A DNA stretch of 29,211 nt from Bacteroidaceae bacterium (GTDB lineage Bacteria; Bacteroidota; Bacteroidia; Bacteroidales; Bacteroidaceae): positions 1-29,211 of the forward strand of contig CAAGLF010000078.1 of the NCBI GenBank assembly GCA_900770705.1. The letters run 5' to 3'. A model generated the notes under the pieces. The model made no database searches and had not been told where the DNA came from. It saw only the letters and a list, made by a program, of their open reading frames with translations. A program made the translations under genes and the position numbers. This document shows positions 8,369 to 16,265 of the stretch, in pieces. How positions within the stretch are numbered: the first letter of the stretch is position 1; the number at the start of each line of letters is the position of its first letter.

Positions 8369-8460
8369 GCGGCGAAACTTCTTCGGCAGAAAAATAAATT
8401 ACCTCGGCAGAAATTCTTTTTTCTGCCGAGGTAATTTTTCCTAAGTCCGAGAAATTTTTT
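8369..8460. repeat. Mosaic intergenic element, copy 3 (between convergent genes)
   Basis: The order is GCGGCGAAACTT, a CGGCAGAAAAAT segment, a 17-18 bp perfect hairpin (AAATTACCTCGGCAGAA at 8396-8412, complement 8421-8437), then TTTTTCCTAAGTCCG (8435-8449). The last 15-mer is identical to the right arm of copy 6 and is the reverse complement of words in copies 5 and 6. The hairpin has the same TTACCTCGG frame as copy 1, but five inner bases differ in both arms together. Confidence 0.82.
8396..8437. terminator. Two-way terminator between the MFS gene and ispH
   Basis: A perfect stem of at least 17 bp is followed by TTTTT on the plus strand (8435-8439) and, on the minus strand, by TTTATTTTT. 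It lies 47 nt after the MFS stop and 47 nt after the ispH stop on the other strand. The structure suits termination of both convergent transcripts. Confidence 0.75.
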
Positions 8461-8483
8461 CCGGGCGATGAGAGAGGGGCTGC

Positions 8484-9356
8484 TCAGGGCGTCTCCGGGC
8501 CGAGCAGTTCGGTGATTCTTTCCCGACACGCCTCCATCAGCCATTTTGGCGTGGAGGTGGCGCCGCAAATGCCTACGGTCCGTGCCCCGTCGAACCAGTG
8601 CCGCTCGATACTTTGGGGGGAGTCGACGCGATGGGAGCGGCAGTTCTGCCGCTGGCAGGCCTCGAAAAGTACGCGGCCGTTGGAGCTTTTCGCTCCGCAG
8701 ACGAAGAGAATGACGTCGTGGCGGGCGGCAAACTGCTGGATGTTGGGCAGACGGTTGGCTACCTGTCTGCAAATGGTGTCGTAGTACTCGAAACGGGCGG
8801 GAGGAACGATGTTAGCCGTAAAATAGTCCACGATACTGCGAAATCCCTCCAGGGATTTTGTGGTTTGTGAGAAGAGACAGATGTCTTTCGTGAGGTCTGC
8901 CCGTCCTGCCTCGGAGATATCTTCGATTACAATGGCCTCGCCATCGGTTTGTCCCACGAGCCCGAGCACTTCTGCGTGTCCCCGCTTTCCGTAGATGACG
9001 ATCTGCGGGCGCGTCTCGCGGTCGTAGACGCGCTTGATGCGGCGCTGGAGCTGCAAGACTACGGGACACGTCGCGTCTATGATTTCTATTTCGTTCGTGG
9101 CGGCCTTGCGGTAAGTCTCAGGGGGCTCGCCGTGTGCGCGCAGCAACACTTTTTCGCCCTGGAGCCGCGAAAATTCTTCGTGGTCGATAGTGATGAGGCC
9201 GAGATGGCGCAGACGTTCGCACTCGCTGCCGTTGTGAACGATGTCACCCAGGCAGTAGAGGGAAGAATGTCCGGCCAATTCCTCCTCAGCTTTGCCGATG
9301 GCGGTAGTGACACCGAAACAAAATCCGCTTTGTTCGTCGATTTCAATGCGTATCAT
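8484..9356 (-). CDS. ispH: 4-hydroxy-3-methylbut-2-enyl diphosphate reductase
   Basis: IspH carries out the last step of the MEP pathway, reducing HMBPP to IPP and DMAPP with a [4Fe-4S] cluster in the cytoplasm. The product is 290 aa. The three cluster cysteines are Cys13 (SGFCFGV), Cys97 (DATCPVV) and Cys196 (YDTICRQ). Substrate-binding elements RAHGEPP and SSNGRVLFE are present, as is a C-terminal GATSTPKWLMEA segment typical of the family. The ATG at 9356 was chosen because it overlaps the cmk stop by 4 bases (ATGA), a sign of translational coupling; a longer frame back to 9395 would lie inside cmk. It is the last gene of the porQ-cmk-ispH operon. Its IPP/DMAPP product feeds the polyprenyl synthase encoded at 12123. 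Confidence 0.97.
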   Translation of the reverse strand: MIRIEIDEQSGFCFGVTTAIGKAEEELAGHSSLYCLGDIVHNGSECERLRHLGLITIDHEEFSRLQGEKVLLRAHGEPPETYRKAATNEIEIIDATCPVVLQLQRRIKRVYDRETRPQIVIYGKRGHAEVLGLVGQTDGEAIVIEDISEAGRADLTKDICLFSQTTKSLEGFRSIVDYFTANIVPPARFEYYDTICRQVANRLPNIQQFAARHDVILFVCGAKSSNGRVLFEACQRQNCRSHRVDSPQSIERHWFDGARTVGICGATSTPKWLMEACRERITELLGPETP

Positions 9357-10054
9357 ACGCGGGAGGTACGTTTTCTGAACTGTTCGAGCAGCCATTCGGC
9401 CTGCTGCTCGCGCGTCAGGGCGCTGTTGTCGAGTACGAGGGCGTCTTCCGCCTTGCGGAGCGGGGCGACAGCGCGGTGGGAGTCGATGTAATCGCGCTCT
9501 TCCACGTTGTGTAGGATTTCCTGATAGTCCACTTTTTCACCCTTGGCCGTCAGTTCGTCGAAGCGGCGTTGCGCTCTGACAGCCGCGGATGCCGTGACAA
9601 AAATTTTCAGCTCGGCGTGTGGAAAAACTGCTGTGCCGATGTCTCTTCCGTCCATCACTATGCCACCGTTCTTACCCATAGCCTGTTGCATTCGGGTGAG
9701 GGCTTCGCGCACAAATGGCAGGGCGGCAATGGGGCTTACGTGCCCGGACACTTCCATCTTGCGTATTTCCTGTTCGACGTTGCGGCCGTTGAGATAGGTC
9801 TCCGGCTGTCCGGAGACTTCGTTGCGGCGGAATGCGATGTCGATGTGGGGCATAGCGGCTGCGAGTCGTTGAGTATCGATGATGTCGGAGCTGAAAAGTC
9901 CGTTTTCGAGGGCATATAGGGTGACGGCGCGGTACATTGCGCCGCTGTCTACGTAGATGTAGCCGATGGTGCGGGACAGCTGCTTGGCCATTGTGCTCTT
10001 TCCGCACGAAGAATGTCCGTCGATGGCCACGACGATGGGGTGGTTGGATGACAT
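9353..10054 (-). CDS. cmk: Cytidylate kinase (CMP/dCMP kinase)
   Basis: This enzyme phosphorylates CMP and dCMP with ATP in pyrimidine nucleotide metabolism. The product is 233 aa, normal for the family. The P-loop GHSSCGKST (residues 13-21), the substrate-binding YVDSGAMYRAVT and the conserved MDGRDIGTAVFPHAELKIFVTA segment are all visible. The ATG at 10054 follows the porQ stop by 19 nt, and its own stop overlaps the ispH start by 4 nt, so the three genes are very probably one transcript. Confidence 0.97.
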   Translation of the reverse strand: MSSNHPIVVAIDGHSSCGKSTMAKQLSRTIGYIYVDSGAMYRAVTLYALENGLFSSDIIDTQRLAAAMPHIDIAFRRNEVSGQPETYLNGRNVEQEIRKMEVSGHVSPIAALPFVREALTRMQQAMGKNGGIVMDGRDIGTAVFPHAELKIFVTASAAVRAQRRFDELTAKGEKVDYQEILHNVEERDYIDSHRAVAPLRKAEDALVLDNSALTREQQAEWLLEQFRKRTSRV

Positions 10055-10073
10055 AAGTCGGTATAGAAGTTTT

Positions 10074-11054
10074 TTAGAAACTGTATGCTACGTCGAAGAG
10101 CAGGGAACTGTAGGCGTAGTGGTACCTGGCGTAGGCGGCACCGAGCTTGAAGTTCTTCAGGCGGAGCCCGGCGCCGGCTGTAAGTCCGGCTGCGTGGGAA
10201 CTGCCGGCGGCTTTCAGTTCGTAGCCGCGGCGGAAGTTGTAGCCAATACTGAGGTAGACGCTCTCGGCGGGCAGGATGTCGATGCCAAGTACGAGGTGGT
10301 TGAGCGCCTTGCGGCCGAAGGTGAGTTCTTCATCCTCAGCGTCAAGATAGTAGTACTTGTCTTTCCATCGGGTGACGTCGACAAAAGTCACGGAGACGCG
10401 GGCCGGCAGATGCTCAAAGCCGAATGTCAGGCCCAATTGGGCTTCGAAAGGCAACTTCTGTCGTGTCTCGTCGAACGATTTGACCTCGGTACCGATATTC
10501 TTGAGCACGGCGGAGAAAGAGATGTCCTTCTCCTCGTCGTAATAGTTGAGTCCCACGTCGACGGCAAGCCCGACGGCGGAGAAGTCGGCGATTTTGGAAT
10601 ACGCAAGTTTGAGGTTTGCGCCACCGGCCCAGCGGTCGGAAAGCAAATAGCTGTATCCCGCTCCCGCCACGATGTCTTTCGGCGAAAAACGGCCGATGAC
10701 GATGCCGCTGGCGTCGGTCTCGTCCATCTCGCCATAGCCCAGATATTCGGCGCCGAAGCCTATTGTGTGGCGTTCACCCAAGGCTTTCACGAATTGTGCG
10801 CCCATCAGTTTGCTGTCGGCGGCGTAAGTCATGAAAGAGAGGCCCAGGGACTTGTCGCTGACGCCGGAGAGTAGTGCGGGGTTCTGCCATCCGACGGAAG
10901 GCATGTCGTCGACGACGGAAATGTTCTGTCCTCCGAGTGCCGTGGCGTGGGAGGAATAGGCCATCTTGAGTATGTTGTACGAAGAGGTGCTCTCTTGCGA
11001 AAATCCTGTCAGTACGGAAAGAAAGAAAAGGAGTGTCAGGAGCGGATTTTTCAT
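10074..11054 (-). CDS. porQ: Type IX secretion system protein PorQ (outer-membrane beta-barrel)
   Basis: The 326-aa product has a signal peptide (MKNPLLTLLFFLSVLTGFSQ) and then amphipathic strands of the PorV/PorQ-type barrel: SYNILKMAYSSHATALGGQNISVVDD near the N-terminus, NPALLSGVSDKSLGLSF, and alternating strands up to the terminal Phe. PorQ is a component of the type IX secretion apparatus that exports and anchors proteins with C-terminal sorting tails; two such tails occur in this window. The ATG at 11054 starts the signal peptide and lies 22 nt downstream of a -7 box, so the longer frame from 11222 is not used. The gene heads the operon with cmk and ispH; that arrangement is familiar in Bacteroidota and does not reflect shared function. 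Confidence 0.88.
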   Translation of the reverse strand: MKNPLLTLLFFLSVLTGFSQESTSSYNILKMAYSSHATALGGQNISVVDDMPSVGWQNPALLSGVSDKSLGLSFMTYAADSKLMGAQFVKALGERHTIGFGAEYLGYGEMDETDASGIVIGRFSPKDIVAGAGYSYLLSDRWAGGANLKLAYSKIADFSAVGLAVDVGLNYYDEEKDISFSAVLKNIGTEVKSFDETRQKLPFEAQLGLTFGFEHLPARVSVTFVDVTRWKDKYYYLDAEDEELTFGRKALNHLVLGIDILPAESVYLSIGYNFRRGYELKAAGSSHAAGLTAGAGLRLKNFKLGAAYARYHYAYSSLLFDVAYSF

Positions 11055-11075
11055 TCCTTTAGTGAAATTTGTGGC

Positions 11076-11083
11076 CAAAGGTA
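11076..11083 (-). promoter_or_regulatory. -7 box of the porQ-cmk-ispH operon
   Basis: The minus strand reads TACCTTTG, matching TAnnTTTG, 22 nt before the ATG at 11054. It is the same octamer as the boxes proposed for mfd and the TonB-dependent receptor. No clear TTTG -33 box is seen. Confidence 0.6.
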
Positions 11084-11106
11084 CTATATTTTTTAGATTT
11101 AGGCAG

Positions 11107-11114
11107 TAACTTTG
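11107..11114 (+). promoter_or_regulatory. -7 box of the tonB operon
   Basis: TAACTTTG matches TAnnTTTG and sits 23 bp from the oppositely oriented porQ box, giving a compact divergent promoter pair. The leader to the GTG at 11161 would be about 40 nt. No convincing -33 box is visible. Confidence 0.6.
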
Positions 11115-11160
11115 CCCGACTTTTGAATAAAAGCGGCCGGCTTCTGCCGCAAATATAAAC

Positions 11161-11961
11161 GTGATTTCCGACGAATTATTATCCAAGGAGTGGTGCGACC
11201 TGGTCTTTGAGGGACGCAACAAGGCCTACGGCGCCTACGAGTTGAGGCGGCGGGCCGGAGAGCGGTACGCACGTGCCTTGTTGTGGCTGTCGGGCGTTTT
11301 GCTGTTGTGTCTGTCGGTGCACGTCGGACTGTTGTTGTACGTCTACTATGGTGTGGTAAAGGACGCGGAGGCCGACCTCCGCAAGTTTCGTGCGATGGAT
11401 AAGTTGGAGAAGCGCGAGGAACGCGAACTCCGGGCCGTATCCATCGGACGCCGTCCTGTGCCCCATCGCTCGCCGGATGTCGTGGAGGAAGCGCCCGTGA
11501 TTGTGGATGGGCCGGCTGTAATGGCCGAAATAGGCCTGGAAGGCCCTGAAGATATACCTGTCTCCGAAGAATTTTTCCGTACCTCTGACGCAGATACCTT
11601 GCACAATAGTATGCAGACGGAACTCCCTGTAGAGGGCGTGCAGCTTACACCCACGGAAGTGGTGGAGGAAATGCCGCTGTTTCCGGGGGGAATACGTGCT
11701 ATGATGGACTACCTCGAAGAGCACGTCTCCTATCCCGCCCGTATGATCCGCAACAAGGTGGAGGGCGAAGTCGAGGTGACCTTCCTCGTCGACGCCGAGG
11801 GCGCCATCGTCGAACCGCACGTGACGAAACCGCTGCATCACGACCTCGACGAAATAGCGCTCGCCGCCGTGCGTGGAATGCCCCGCTGGACTCCGGGCAA
11901 GCGAGGCGGCAGAGTCGCGCTCGTGCAGGTGACCTTGCCCATTCGTTTTGCCTTGAAGTGA
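11161..11961 (+). CDS. tonB: Energy transducer TonB
   Basis: TonB couples the inner-membrane proton gradient to outer-membrane receptors. This 266-aa form has the Bacteroidota N-terminal cytoplasmic motif WCDLVFEGRNKAYGAYELRR (residues 11-30), one membrane helix (about 39-62), an acidic periplasmic linker that is poor in the usual Pro/Lys repeats, and a TonB C-terminal domain from about residue 172 (MPLFPGGIRAMMDYL, YPARMIRNKVEGEVEVTF). The start is a GTG at 11161, for which no better in-frame ATG is seen and whose N-terminus fits the family. A receptor needing such a transducer is encoded at 16444. A 9-bp hairpin begins 11 bases after the stop. The next gene, a polyprenyl synthase, has no visible promoter of its own and is probably co-transcribed. 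Confidence 0.9.
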   Translation: MISDELLSKEWCDLVFEGRNKAYGAYELRRRAGERYARALLWLSGVLLLCLSVHVGLLLYVYYGVVKDAEADLRKFRAMDKLEKREERELRAVSIGRRPVPHRSPDVVEEAPVIVDGPAVMAEIGLEGPEDIPVSEEFFRTSDADTLHNSMQTELPVEGVQLTPTEVVEEMPLFPGGIRAMMDYLEEHVSYPARMIRNKVEGEVEVTFLVDAEGAIVEPHVTKPLHHDLDEIALAAVRGMPRWTPGKRGGRVALVQVTLPIRFALK

Positions 11962-11971
11962 AGCGGAGCGC

Positions 11972-12065
11972 CGCCGCAGATTTTACTTCTGCGGCGAAAG
12001 AAAAAATTACAAGGCCCGAAATTAAAATTTCTGCCGAGGAAATTTTTCCTACGGCCGCGAAAGTT
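11972..12065. repeat. Mosaic intergenic element, copy 4 (between co-directional genes)
   Basis: The element begins with a 9-bp hairpin CGCCGCAGA/TCTGCGGCG (11972-11980 and 11988-11996). It then carries CAAGGCCCGAA (12010-12020), TCTGCCGAGG (12030-12039) and GAGGAAATTTTT (12036-12047). The 38 bases at 11992-12029 match 25966-26003 of copy 8 with a single difference, the longest shared block in the window. It has no typical terminator T run before the next gene. Confidence 0.82.
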
Positions 12066-12122
12066 TCTCCGAGGAAGGACGTCCCTCTGACGCCCCGCCC
12101 TCAAAAAAACATACACAGCCTT

Positions 12123-13088
12123 ATGTCAGAAATTCTCAGTACCATCGAGGCGGCCCTGGCCGCCATTCCGTATCCCGCGCAGCCCGACGGGCTCTATGCT
12201 CCCATACGTTACGTGCTTCAAGGTGGCGGCAAGCGCCTGCGTCCGACGCTGCTCCTGCTCGCTTACCGGCTCTACGCTGCCGACATCGCCCGCGCCCTGC
12301 CGGCTGCCGTGGGGCTGGAGATGTATCACAACCACACATTGCTGCACGACGACGTGATGGACCGCGCCGATGTGCGCCGCGGACGCCCTACGGTGCACAG
12401 GGTGTGGAACGAGAATACCGCCATACTTTCCGGCGATGCGATGTTGCTGATGGCTGTCGCCGAGGTGGGACGCACGGATAGCCCTCGTACGCGGGAACTG
12501 CAGGCCTTCTTTGTCGACTGTGCCCTGCGCATTTGCGAGGGGCAGCAGTATGATGTCGACTTCGAGAGCCGCACCGATGTCACGGAGGCTGAATATATCG
12601 AAATGATACGTCTCAAGACGTCCGTACTGCTCGGATGTGCAACGAAAATGGGGGCAATGGTGGCCGGTGCCACACCTGCCGAGCAGGACGCTCTCTATCG
12701 TTTTGCCGAGCATATCGGCCTTGCGTTCCAGATACAGGACGACTGGCTGGACACCTACGGCGACCCGGCCGTCTTCGGCAAGAAAATCGGGGGCGACATT
12801 CTTTGTGGGAAAAAGACTTATCTGCTGATCAATGCCCTACGTATGGCCGGCGACGCCGAGCGGACGGAACTGCTCGGTCTTCTGGCCGACGCAGCCTGTC
12901 CTCCCGACGAGAAGATACGCCGTGTTACCGACCTGTACAATCGTCTGGGCATACCTGCCATCGCCGAAGCTGCCATCCGACGCCACTTTGAGGCTGCCCG
13001 CCGCGAGTGGGAGGCCGTAGGCGGTGACGCCGAAGCCCGTCAGGCGCTTTGGGACTACGCCGAATCGCTCTTGGGCCGCACCAGTTAG
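12123..13088 (+). CDS. Polyprenyl (isoprenyl) diphosphate synthase
   Basis: The enzyme condenses IPP with allylic diphosphates to make FPP, GGPP or longer chains, which feed undecaprenyl phosphate and menaquinone. The product is 321 aa. The first Asp-rich motif is DDVMD (76-80, preceded by HNHTLLH) and the second is QDDWLD (Asp206, 207, 210). The substrate-binding GGGKRLRP near residues 35-42 is also present. Chain length cannot be set safely; the residues before the first motif are not bulky aromatics, and GGPP synthase or a related medium-chain enzyme is plausible. I used the ATG at 12123, where family similarity begins. The frame is in fact open back to a GTG at 11958 that overlaps the tonB stop, reading through mosaic copy 4. 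The tatD gene follows. Confidence 0.93.
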   Translation: MSEILSTIEAALAAIPYPAQPDGLYAPIRYVLQGGGKRLRPTLLLLAYRLYAADIARALPAAVGLEMYHNHTLLHDDVMDRADVRRGRPTVHRVWNENTAILSGDAMLLMAVAEVGRTDSPRTRELQAFFVDCALRICEGQQYDVDFESRTDVTEAEYIEMIRLKTSVLLGCATKMGAMVAGATPAEQDALYRFAEHIGLAFQIQDDWLDTYGDPAVFGKKIGGDILCGKKTYLLINALRMAGDAERTELLGLLADAACPPDEKIRRVTDLYNRLGIPAIAEAAIRRHFEAARREWEAVGGDAEARQALWDYAESLLGRTS

Positions 13089-13250
13089 TCTGGGGGCGGG
13101 ATATAGAAATAAGAAGTGGGAAGCCGGCTGCGCCGGATGGGTGTGCCGCGTCTTTTTCGCTTCTGCTTTCTGGGGCTTTTCTGCCCGTCCGACACTGCCG
13201 GCTCCCCAAGGTTTTTTCTTTTCTCCTTCCTGTATAAACTTTTCTGCCCG

Positions 13251-14033
13251 ATGATAGATACGCATACCCATATCTATGTCTCCGACTTCGACGATAGTCG
13301 CACCGAGGTGCTGGCCCGTGCTGAGGCTGCGGGCGTCAGACAGATGTTGCTGCCCAATATCGACGCCGACAGCATAGCGCCGATGATGCAGCTCTGTGCA
13401 GCGCAGCCCGGACGCTGCTTCCCGATGATGGGCCTGCACCCCACGGAACTCCCCGAAGACCCGGAGCCGCTACTGGAGGCGATGTACGCACTCCTGTCGG
13501 CTCCCGAAGCCCCCTTTGTGGCGGTGGGAGAGGTGGGTGTCGACCTCTATTGGAGCGCCGACCGCCGCCGGGAGCAGATTGATGTGTTCCGCCGGCAGGC
13601 AGAGTGGGCTGTAACGCTCGGTCTGCCCCTTTCCATTCACGCCCGCAACGCCCATCGGGAAATCGTTGACACGCTGCAGCCGCTGGAGCCGCAGCTGAAA
13701 GGCGGTGTGTTCCACTGCTTCGGAGGCACGGTGGACGAGGCGCGCGAACTGCTTGACTGCTTCCCCCGTTTTTGCCTGGGCATAGGAGGCGTGGTGACCT
13801 TCCGCAAGTCTGCCTTGCCGGCCGTCCTGCAGGAGGCGGTACCCTTGTCGCGAATCGTACTGGAGACCGATGCTCCCTATCTGGCACCGCACCCGCTGCG
13901 CGGACGGCAGAATGAACCCGCACTGCTCACCTACGTCCTCCGGCGTCTGTCGGAAATCTACGGACTGCCCCCGGAGGAAATCGATGCGGCCACGTCCGAA
14001 AACGCCCGGCGCGTGTTCGACCGCCTGCCGTAA
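13251..14033 (+). CDS. tatD: TatD-family metal-dependent hydrolase (DNase)
   Basis: This 260-aa TIM-barrel amidohydrolase-fold protein has a two-metal site typical of TatD 3'-5' DNases. Motifs are MIDTHTHIYVSDF at the start (HxH), MGLHPTEL, GEVGVDLYW, IHARNAH, FHCFGG and LETDAPYLAP. The ATG at 13251 begins exactly at the metal-binding strand. A frame open from 13116 has no domain support. The 162 bases before it contain only a small 5-bp GC hairpin (13124-13136) and pyrimidine-rich sequence. It is likely the last gene of the tonB operon, followed by mosaic copy 5. Confidence 0.93.
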   Translation: MIDTHTHIYVSDFDDSRTEVLARAEAAGVRQMLLPNIDADSIAPMMQLCAAQPGRCFPMMGLHPTELPEDPEPLLEAMYALLSAPEAPFVAVGEVGVDLYWSADRRREQIDVFRRQAEWAVTLGLPLSIHARNAHREIVDTLQPLEPQLKGGVFHCFGGTVDEARELLDCFPRFCLGIGGVVTFRKSALPAVLQEAVPLSRIVLETDAPYLAPHPLRGRQNEPALLTYVLRRLSEIYGLPPEEIDAATSENARRVFDRLP

Positions 14034-14047
14034 TACCTGCGTCGAAA

Positions 14048-14123
14048 TACCTCGGACTTAGGAAAAACTTTCGGGCCCGAAGAAAAAATTTCTGCGGAGA
14101 TAATTTTTCCTTTCGCCGAGGTA
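14048..14123. repeat. Mosaic intergenic element, copy 5
   Basis: The outer arms are TACCTCGG (14048-14055) and CCGAGGTA (14116-14123). Inside are CGGACTTAGGAAAAA (14053-14067), TTTCGGGCCCGAA (14069-14081), a TTTCTGCGGAGATAA segment, and TTTTTCC pairing with GGAAAAA. The whole can fold as one long imperfect hairpin. It starts 14 bases after the tatD stop and ends 83 bases before the asnA promoter, so it may also end the tatD transcript. Confidence 0.8.
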
Positions 14124-14206
14124 CGAAAGGCCGCCACTCTGCGACCGCCGCATAAGGCCCTTGGAGTGCCTGCTCTTGCCGGAAATGTGATTTTTATCGC
14201 GGATAA

Positions 14207-14238
14207 TTTGTTTCTTCTCTCACTTTGCGCTAATTTTG
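14207..14238 (+). promoter_or_regulatory. Promoter of asnA (TTTG-N20-TAATTTTG)
   Basis: The -33 box TTTG is at 14207-14210 and the -7 box TAATTTTG at 14231-14238, with 20 nt between them. Transcription from about 14244 leaves a short leader before the ATG at 14270. Confidence 0.75.
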
Positions 14239-14269
14239 CCTCCCGCAAAAGCAAAATGCGAACCTTTCT

Positions 14270-15307
14270 ATGAGTTATTTAATCAAACCGAAACATTACA
14301 AACCGCTGCTGGACTTGCACGAGACCGAGCAGGGAATCAAGGTTATCAAGGACTTCTTTCAGGATAATTTGGCCACTGGTCTGCGTCTGAGGCGCGTGAC
14401 GGGGCCTCTCTTCGTGCTGCGCGGTCTGGGTATCAACGACGATTTGAGCGGCAAGGAGCGTCCTGTCTCCTTCCCCATCAAGGATTTGGGCGACCAGCAG
14501 GCCGAAGTGGTACATTCCTTAGCCAAATGGAAGCGTCTGACGCTGGCTGATCTGCATATATCCCCCGGCTATGGCATTTATACCGATATGAACGCCATCC
14601 GTGCCGACGAGGAGTTGGGCAACTTGCACTCCCTCTACGTCGACCAGTGGGACTGGGAGCGCGTCATATGCCCCGAAGAACGCACGGTCGACTTCTTGAA
14701 ACGCATGGTCAACTGTATCTATACCGCCTTGCTTCGCACGGAGTTCCTCGTATGTGAGCGGTTTTCGCAACTGCAGCCCGTGCTGCCCGAACGGGTGACC
14801 TTCATCCATGCCGAGGAACTGCGTCGTCGGTTTCCTTACCTTAGTCCGAAGGAACGCGAGGATCGTATCTGCCGCGAAGCGGGAGCCGTGTTTATCATCG
14901 GTATCGGCGGAGAACTCGGCGATGGAAAGCCCCACGATCTTCGTGCCCCCGACTACGATGACTACTCCTCGCCGGGACTCGACGGACTGCCGGGCCTGAA
15001 TGGCGATCTCCTGGTGTGGAACGACGTTCTGGAACGCGCCTTCGAACTCAGTTCGATGGGTATCCGTGTCGACCGGGAAGCCCTCTTGCGCCAGTTGCAG
15101 GCCGCCGGAAAAAACGATCGCCTCGAGTTGTACTTCCATCGCCGCCTGCTTGACGGTACTCTGCCTCTGAGCGTCGGCGGAGGTATCGGACAGTCCCGCC
15201 TGTGTATGCTCTATTTGCGCAAGGCGCACATAGGCGAAATTCAGGCAAGCATTTGGCCTGAAGAGATGCGCCGTGAATGCAGCGAGGCAGGCATACCCCT
15301 CATTTGA
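14270..15307 (+). CDS. asnA: Aspartate-ammonia ligase (asparagine synthetase A)
   Basis: AsnA makes asparagine from aspartate, ammonia and ATP in the cytoplasm and has a class II aminoacyl-tRNA synthetase-like fold. The product is 345 aa, as usual. Family segments seen are PLFVLRGLGINDDLSG, VSFPIKDLG, GYGIYTDMNAIRADE, YVDQWDWE and the C-terminal GGGIGQSRLCMLYLRKAHIG with the class II motif-3-like arginine. The ATG at 14270 follows a good promoter. An AlkD-like gene begins 36 nt downstream and probably shares the transcript. Confidence 0.97.
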   Translation: MSYLIKPKHYKPLLDLHETEQGIKVIKDFFQDNLATGLRLRRVTGPLFVLRGLGINDDLSGKERPVSFPIKDLGDQQAEVVHSLAKWKRLTLADLHISPGYGIYTDMNAIRADEELGNLHSLYVDQWDWERVICPEERTVDFLKRMVNCIYTALLRTEFLVCERFSQLQPVLPERVTFIHAEELRRRFPYLSPKEREDRICREAGAVFIIGIGGELGDGKPHDLRAPDYDDYSSPGLDGLPGLNGDLLVWNDVLERAFELSSMGIRVDREALLRQLQAAGKNDRLELYFHRRLLDGTLPLSVGGGIGQSRLCMLYLRKAHIGEIQASIWPEEMRRECSEAGIPLI

Positions 15308-15343
15308 CGACACCGAAACGGCCTGTCGTCTCCTCAAAAATCA

Positions 15344-15976
15344 ATGGTACCTATGTGTGAAATCGAACAAATGCCCCTGCCCGAGCAGCTGCGCCACGTC
15401 AAACTGCGCCTTCGCGGCGTGATGAACGGCGTGGTGAGCCACTCTATGCGGGAGAAGGGGCTTGCCTATAAAGTGAACTTCGGCGTAGAGCTGCCCCGAC
15501 TGCGCGAAATGGCCGGCGAACTGCCTCATACGGCCTCCTTGGCCACGGCTCTCTGGAAAGAAGATATCCGCGAGTGCCGCCTGCTGGCTACGCTGCTGAT
15601 GCCTGCCGGCGGTTTTGAAGAAGACTTGGCCGAACTTTGGGTAGAGCAAATGCGCTATCCCGAAGAAGCCGAGTGCGCCGTCGTCCATCTTTTCGCCCGC
15701 CTGCCCTTTGCTTCGACCAAGGCATTTGAGTGGATTGCGGCCGACGGACAGATGAAGCGCCTCTGTGGTTGGCTCTTGCTCGGCCGTCTGCTGATGCAGG
15801 GAGCCCGTATGTCCGACAGAGACACCGATGAACTGCTCGACCAGGCCGCCGGCGAAATCAAGGGGCACGACCTGTCTCTCCGCAAGGCCGCCTATCTCAC
15901 CCTTCTCCGCTATATGGAGACGGGCGGCCGCGAACAAGCCCGCGGAGAACGTCTTCTCGCCTCTCTCGGAATGTAG
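15344..15976 (+). CDS. AlkD-like DNA alkylation-repair (HEAT-repeat) protein
   Basis: This 210-aa, all-helical protein resembles the AlkD-like family (PF08713): GVMNGVVSHSMREKGLAYKVNFGVELPRLRE near the N-terminus, then ATALWKEDIRECRLLATLLM, where AlkD proteins have the LW..EIRE..LLA segment, and further HEAT-like helical pairs. AlkD enzymes excise alkylated bases by scanning DNA. Whether this divergent Bacteroidales version is an active glycosylase is not shown; the catalytic Trp/Asp cannot be placed confidently. The ATG at 15344 and another at 15353 are both possible starts. It follows asnA by 36 nt and is closed by the terminator at 16031. Confidence 0.72.
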   Translation: MVPMCEIEQMPLPEQLRHVKLRLRGVMNGVVSHSMREKGLAYKVNFGVELPRLREMAGELPHTASLATALWKEDIRECRLLATLLMPAGGFEEDLAELWVEQMRYPEEAECAVVHLFARLPFASTKAFEWIAADGQMKRLCGWLLLGRLLMQGARMSDRDTDELLDQAAGEIKGHDLSLRKAAYLTLLRYMETGGREQARGERLLASLGM

Positions 15977-16030
15977 CTGGGAATGCCGGGGCGGCACAGA
16001 GGATACTCTGACTGCCGCCTGAGCCTCCTG

Positions 16031-16069
16031 AAAAGCCGTACTTGTCAGTCCGACAGGTACGGCTTTTTG
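16031..16069 (+). terminator. Rho-independent terminator of the asnA/AlkD-like operon
   Basis: A 16-bp stem (16031-16046 with 16052-16067, one G:T pair) has a 5-nt loop. It is AT-rich at its base so that it ends in a T run (CTTTTT, 16063-16068). It lies 54 nt after the stop at 15976. The rest of 15977-16265 shows only a small 7-bp hairpin at 16176-16192 and no gene. Confidence 0.85.
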
Positions 16070-16210
16070 TCCAATGCCTTGTCTGGTTCTCGTGGTGGCC
16101 GCAGAATGCCGGACTATGGGGCAAAAAGGGCGTGCGGGCGCCTTTCCCGGAGGCAGTGTTTCGGCAGGAAACGAAGACGGAGTCCCTCCGTCGGATTTAT
16201 ATATACGAAA

Positions 16211-16235
16211 AGAGCCGCTCTACTTGAGCGGCTCT
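16211..16235 (-). terminator. Terminator downstream of tRNA-Arg
   Basis: A perfect 10-bp stem AGAGCCGCTC (16211-16220, complement 16226-16235) has a TACTT loop. On the minus strand the stem is followed by TTTCG, a short T run, about 30 nt after the tRNA 3' end. On the plus strand no T run follows. Confidence 0.65.
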
Positions 16236-16265
16236 CGGTATTCCAGTGGCGGAAGGATTTTTTAG

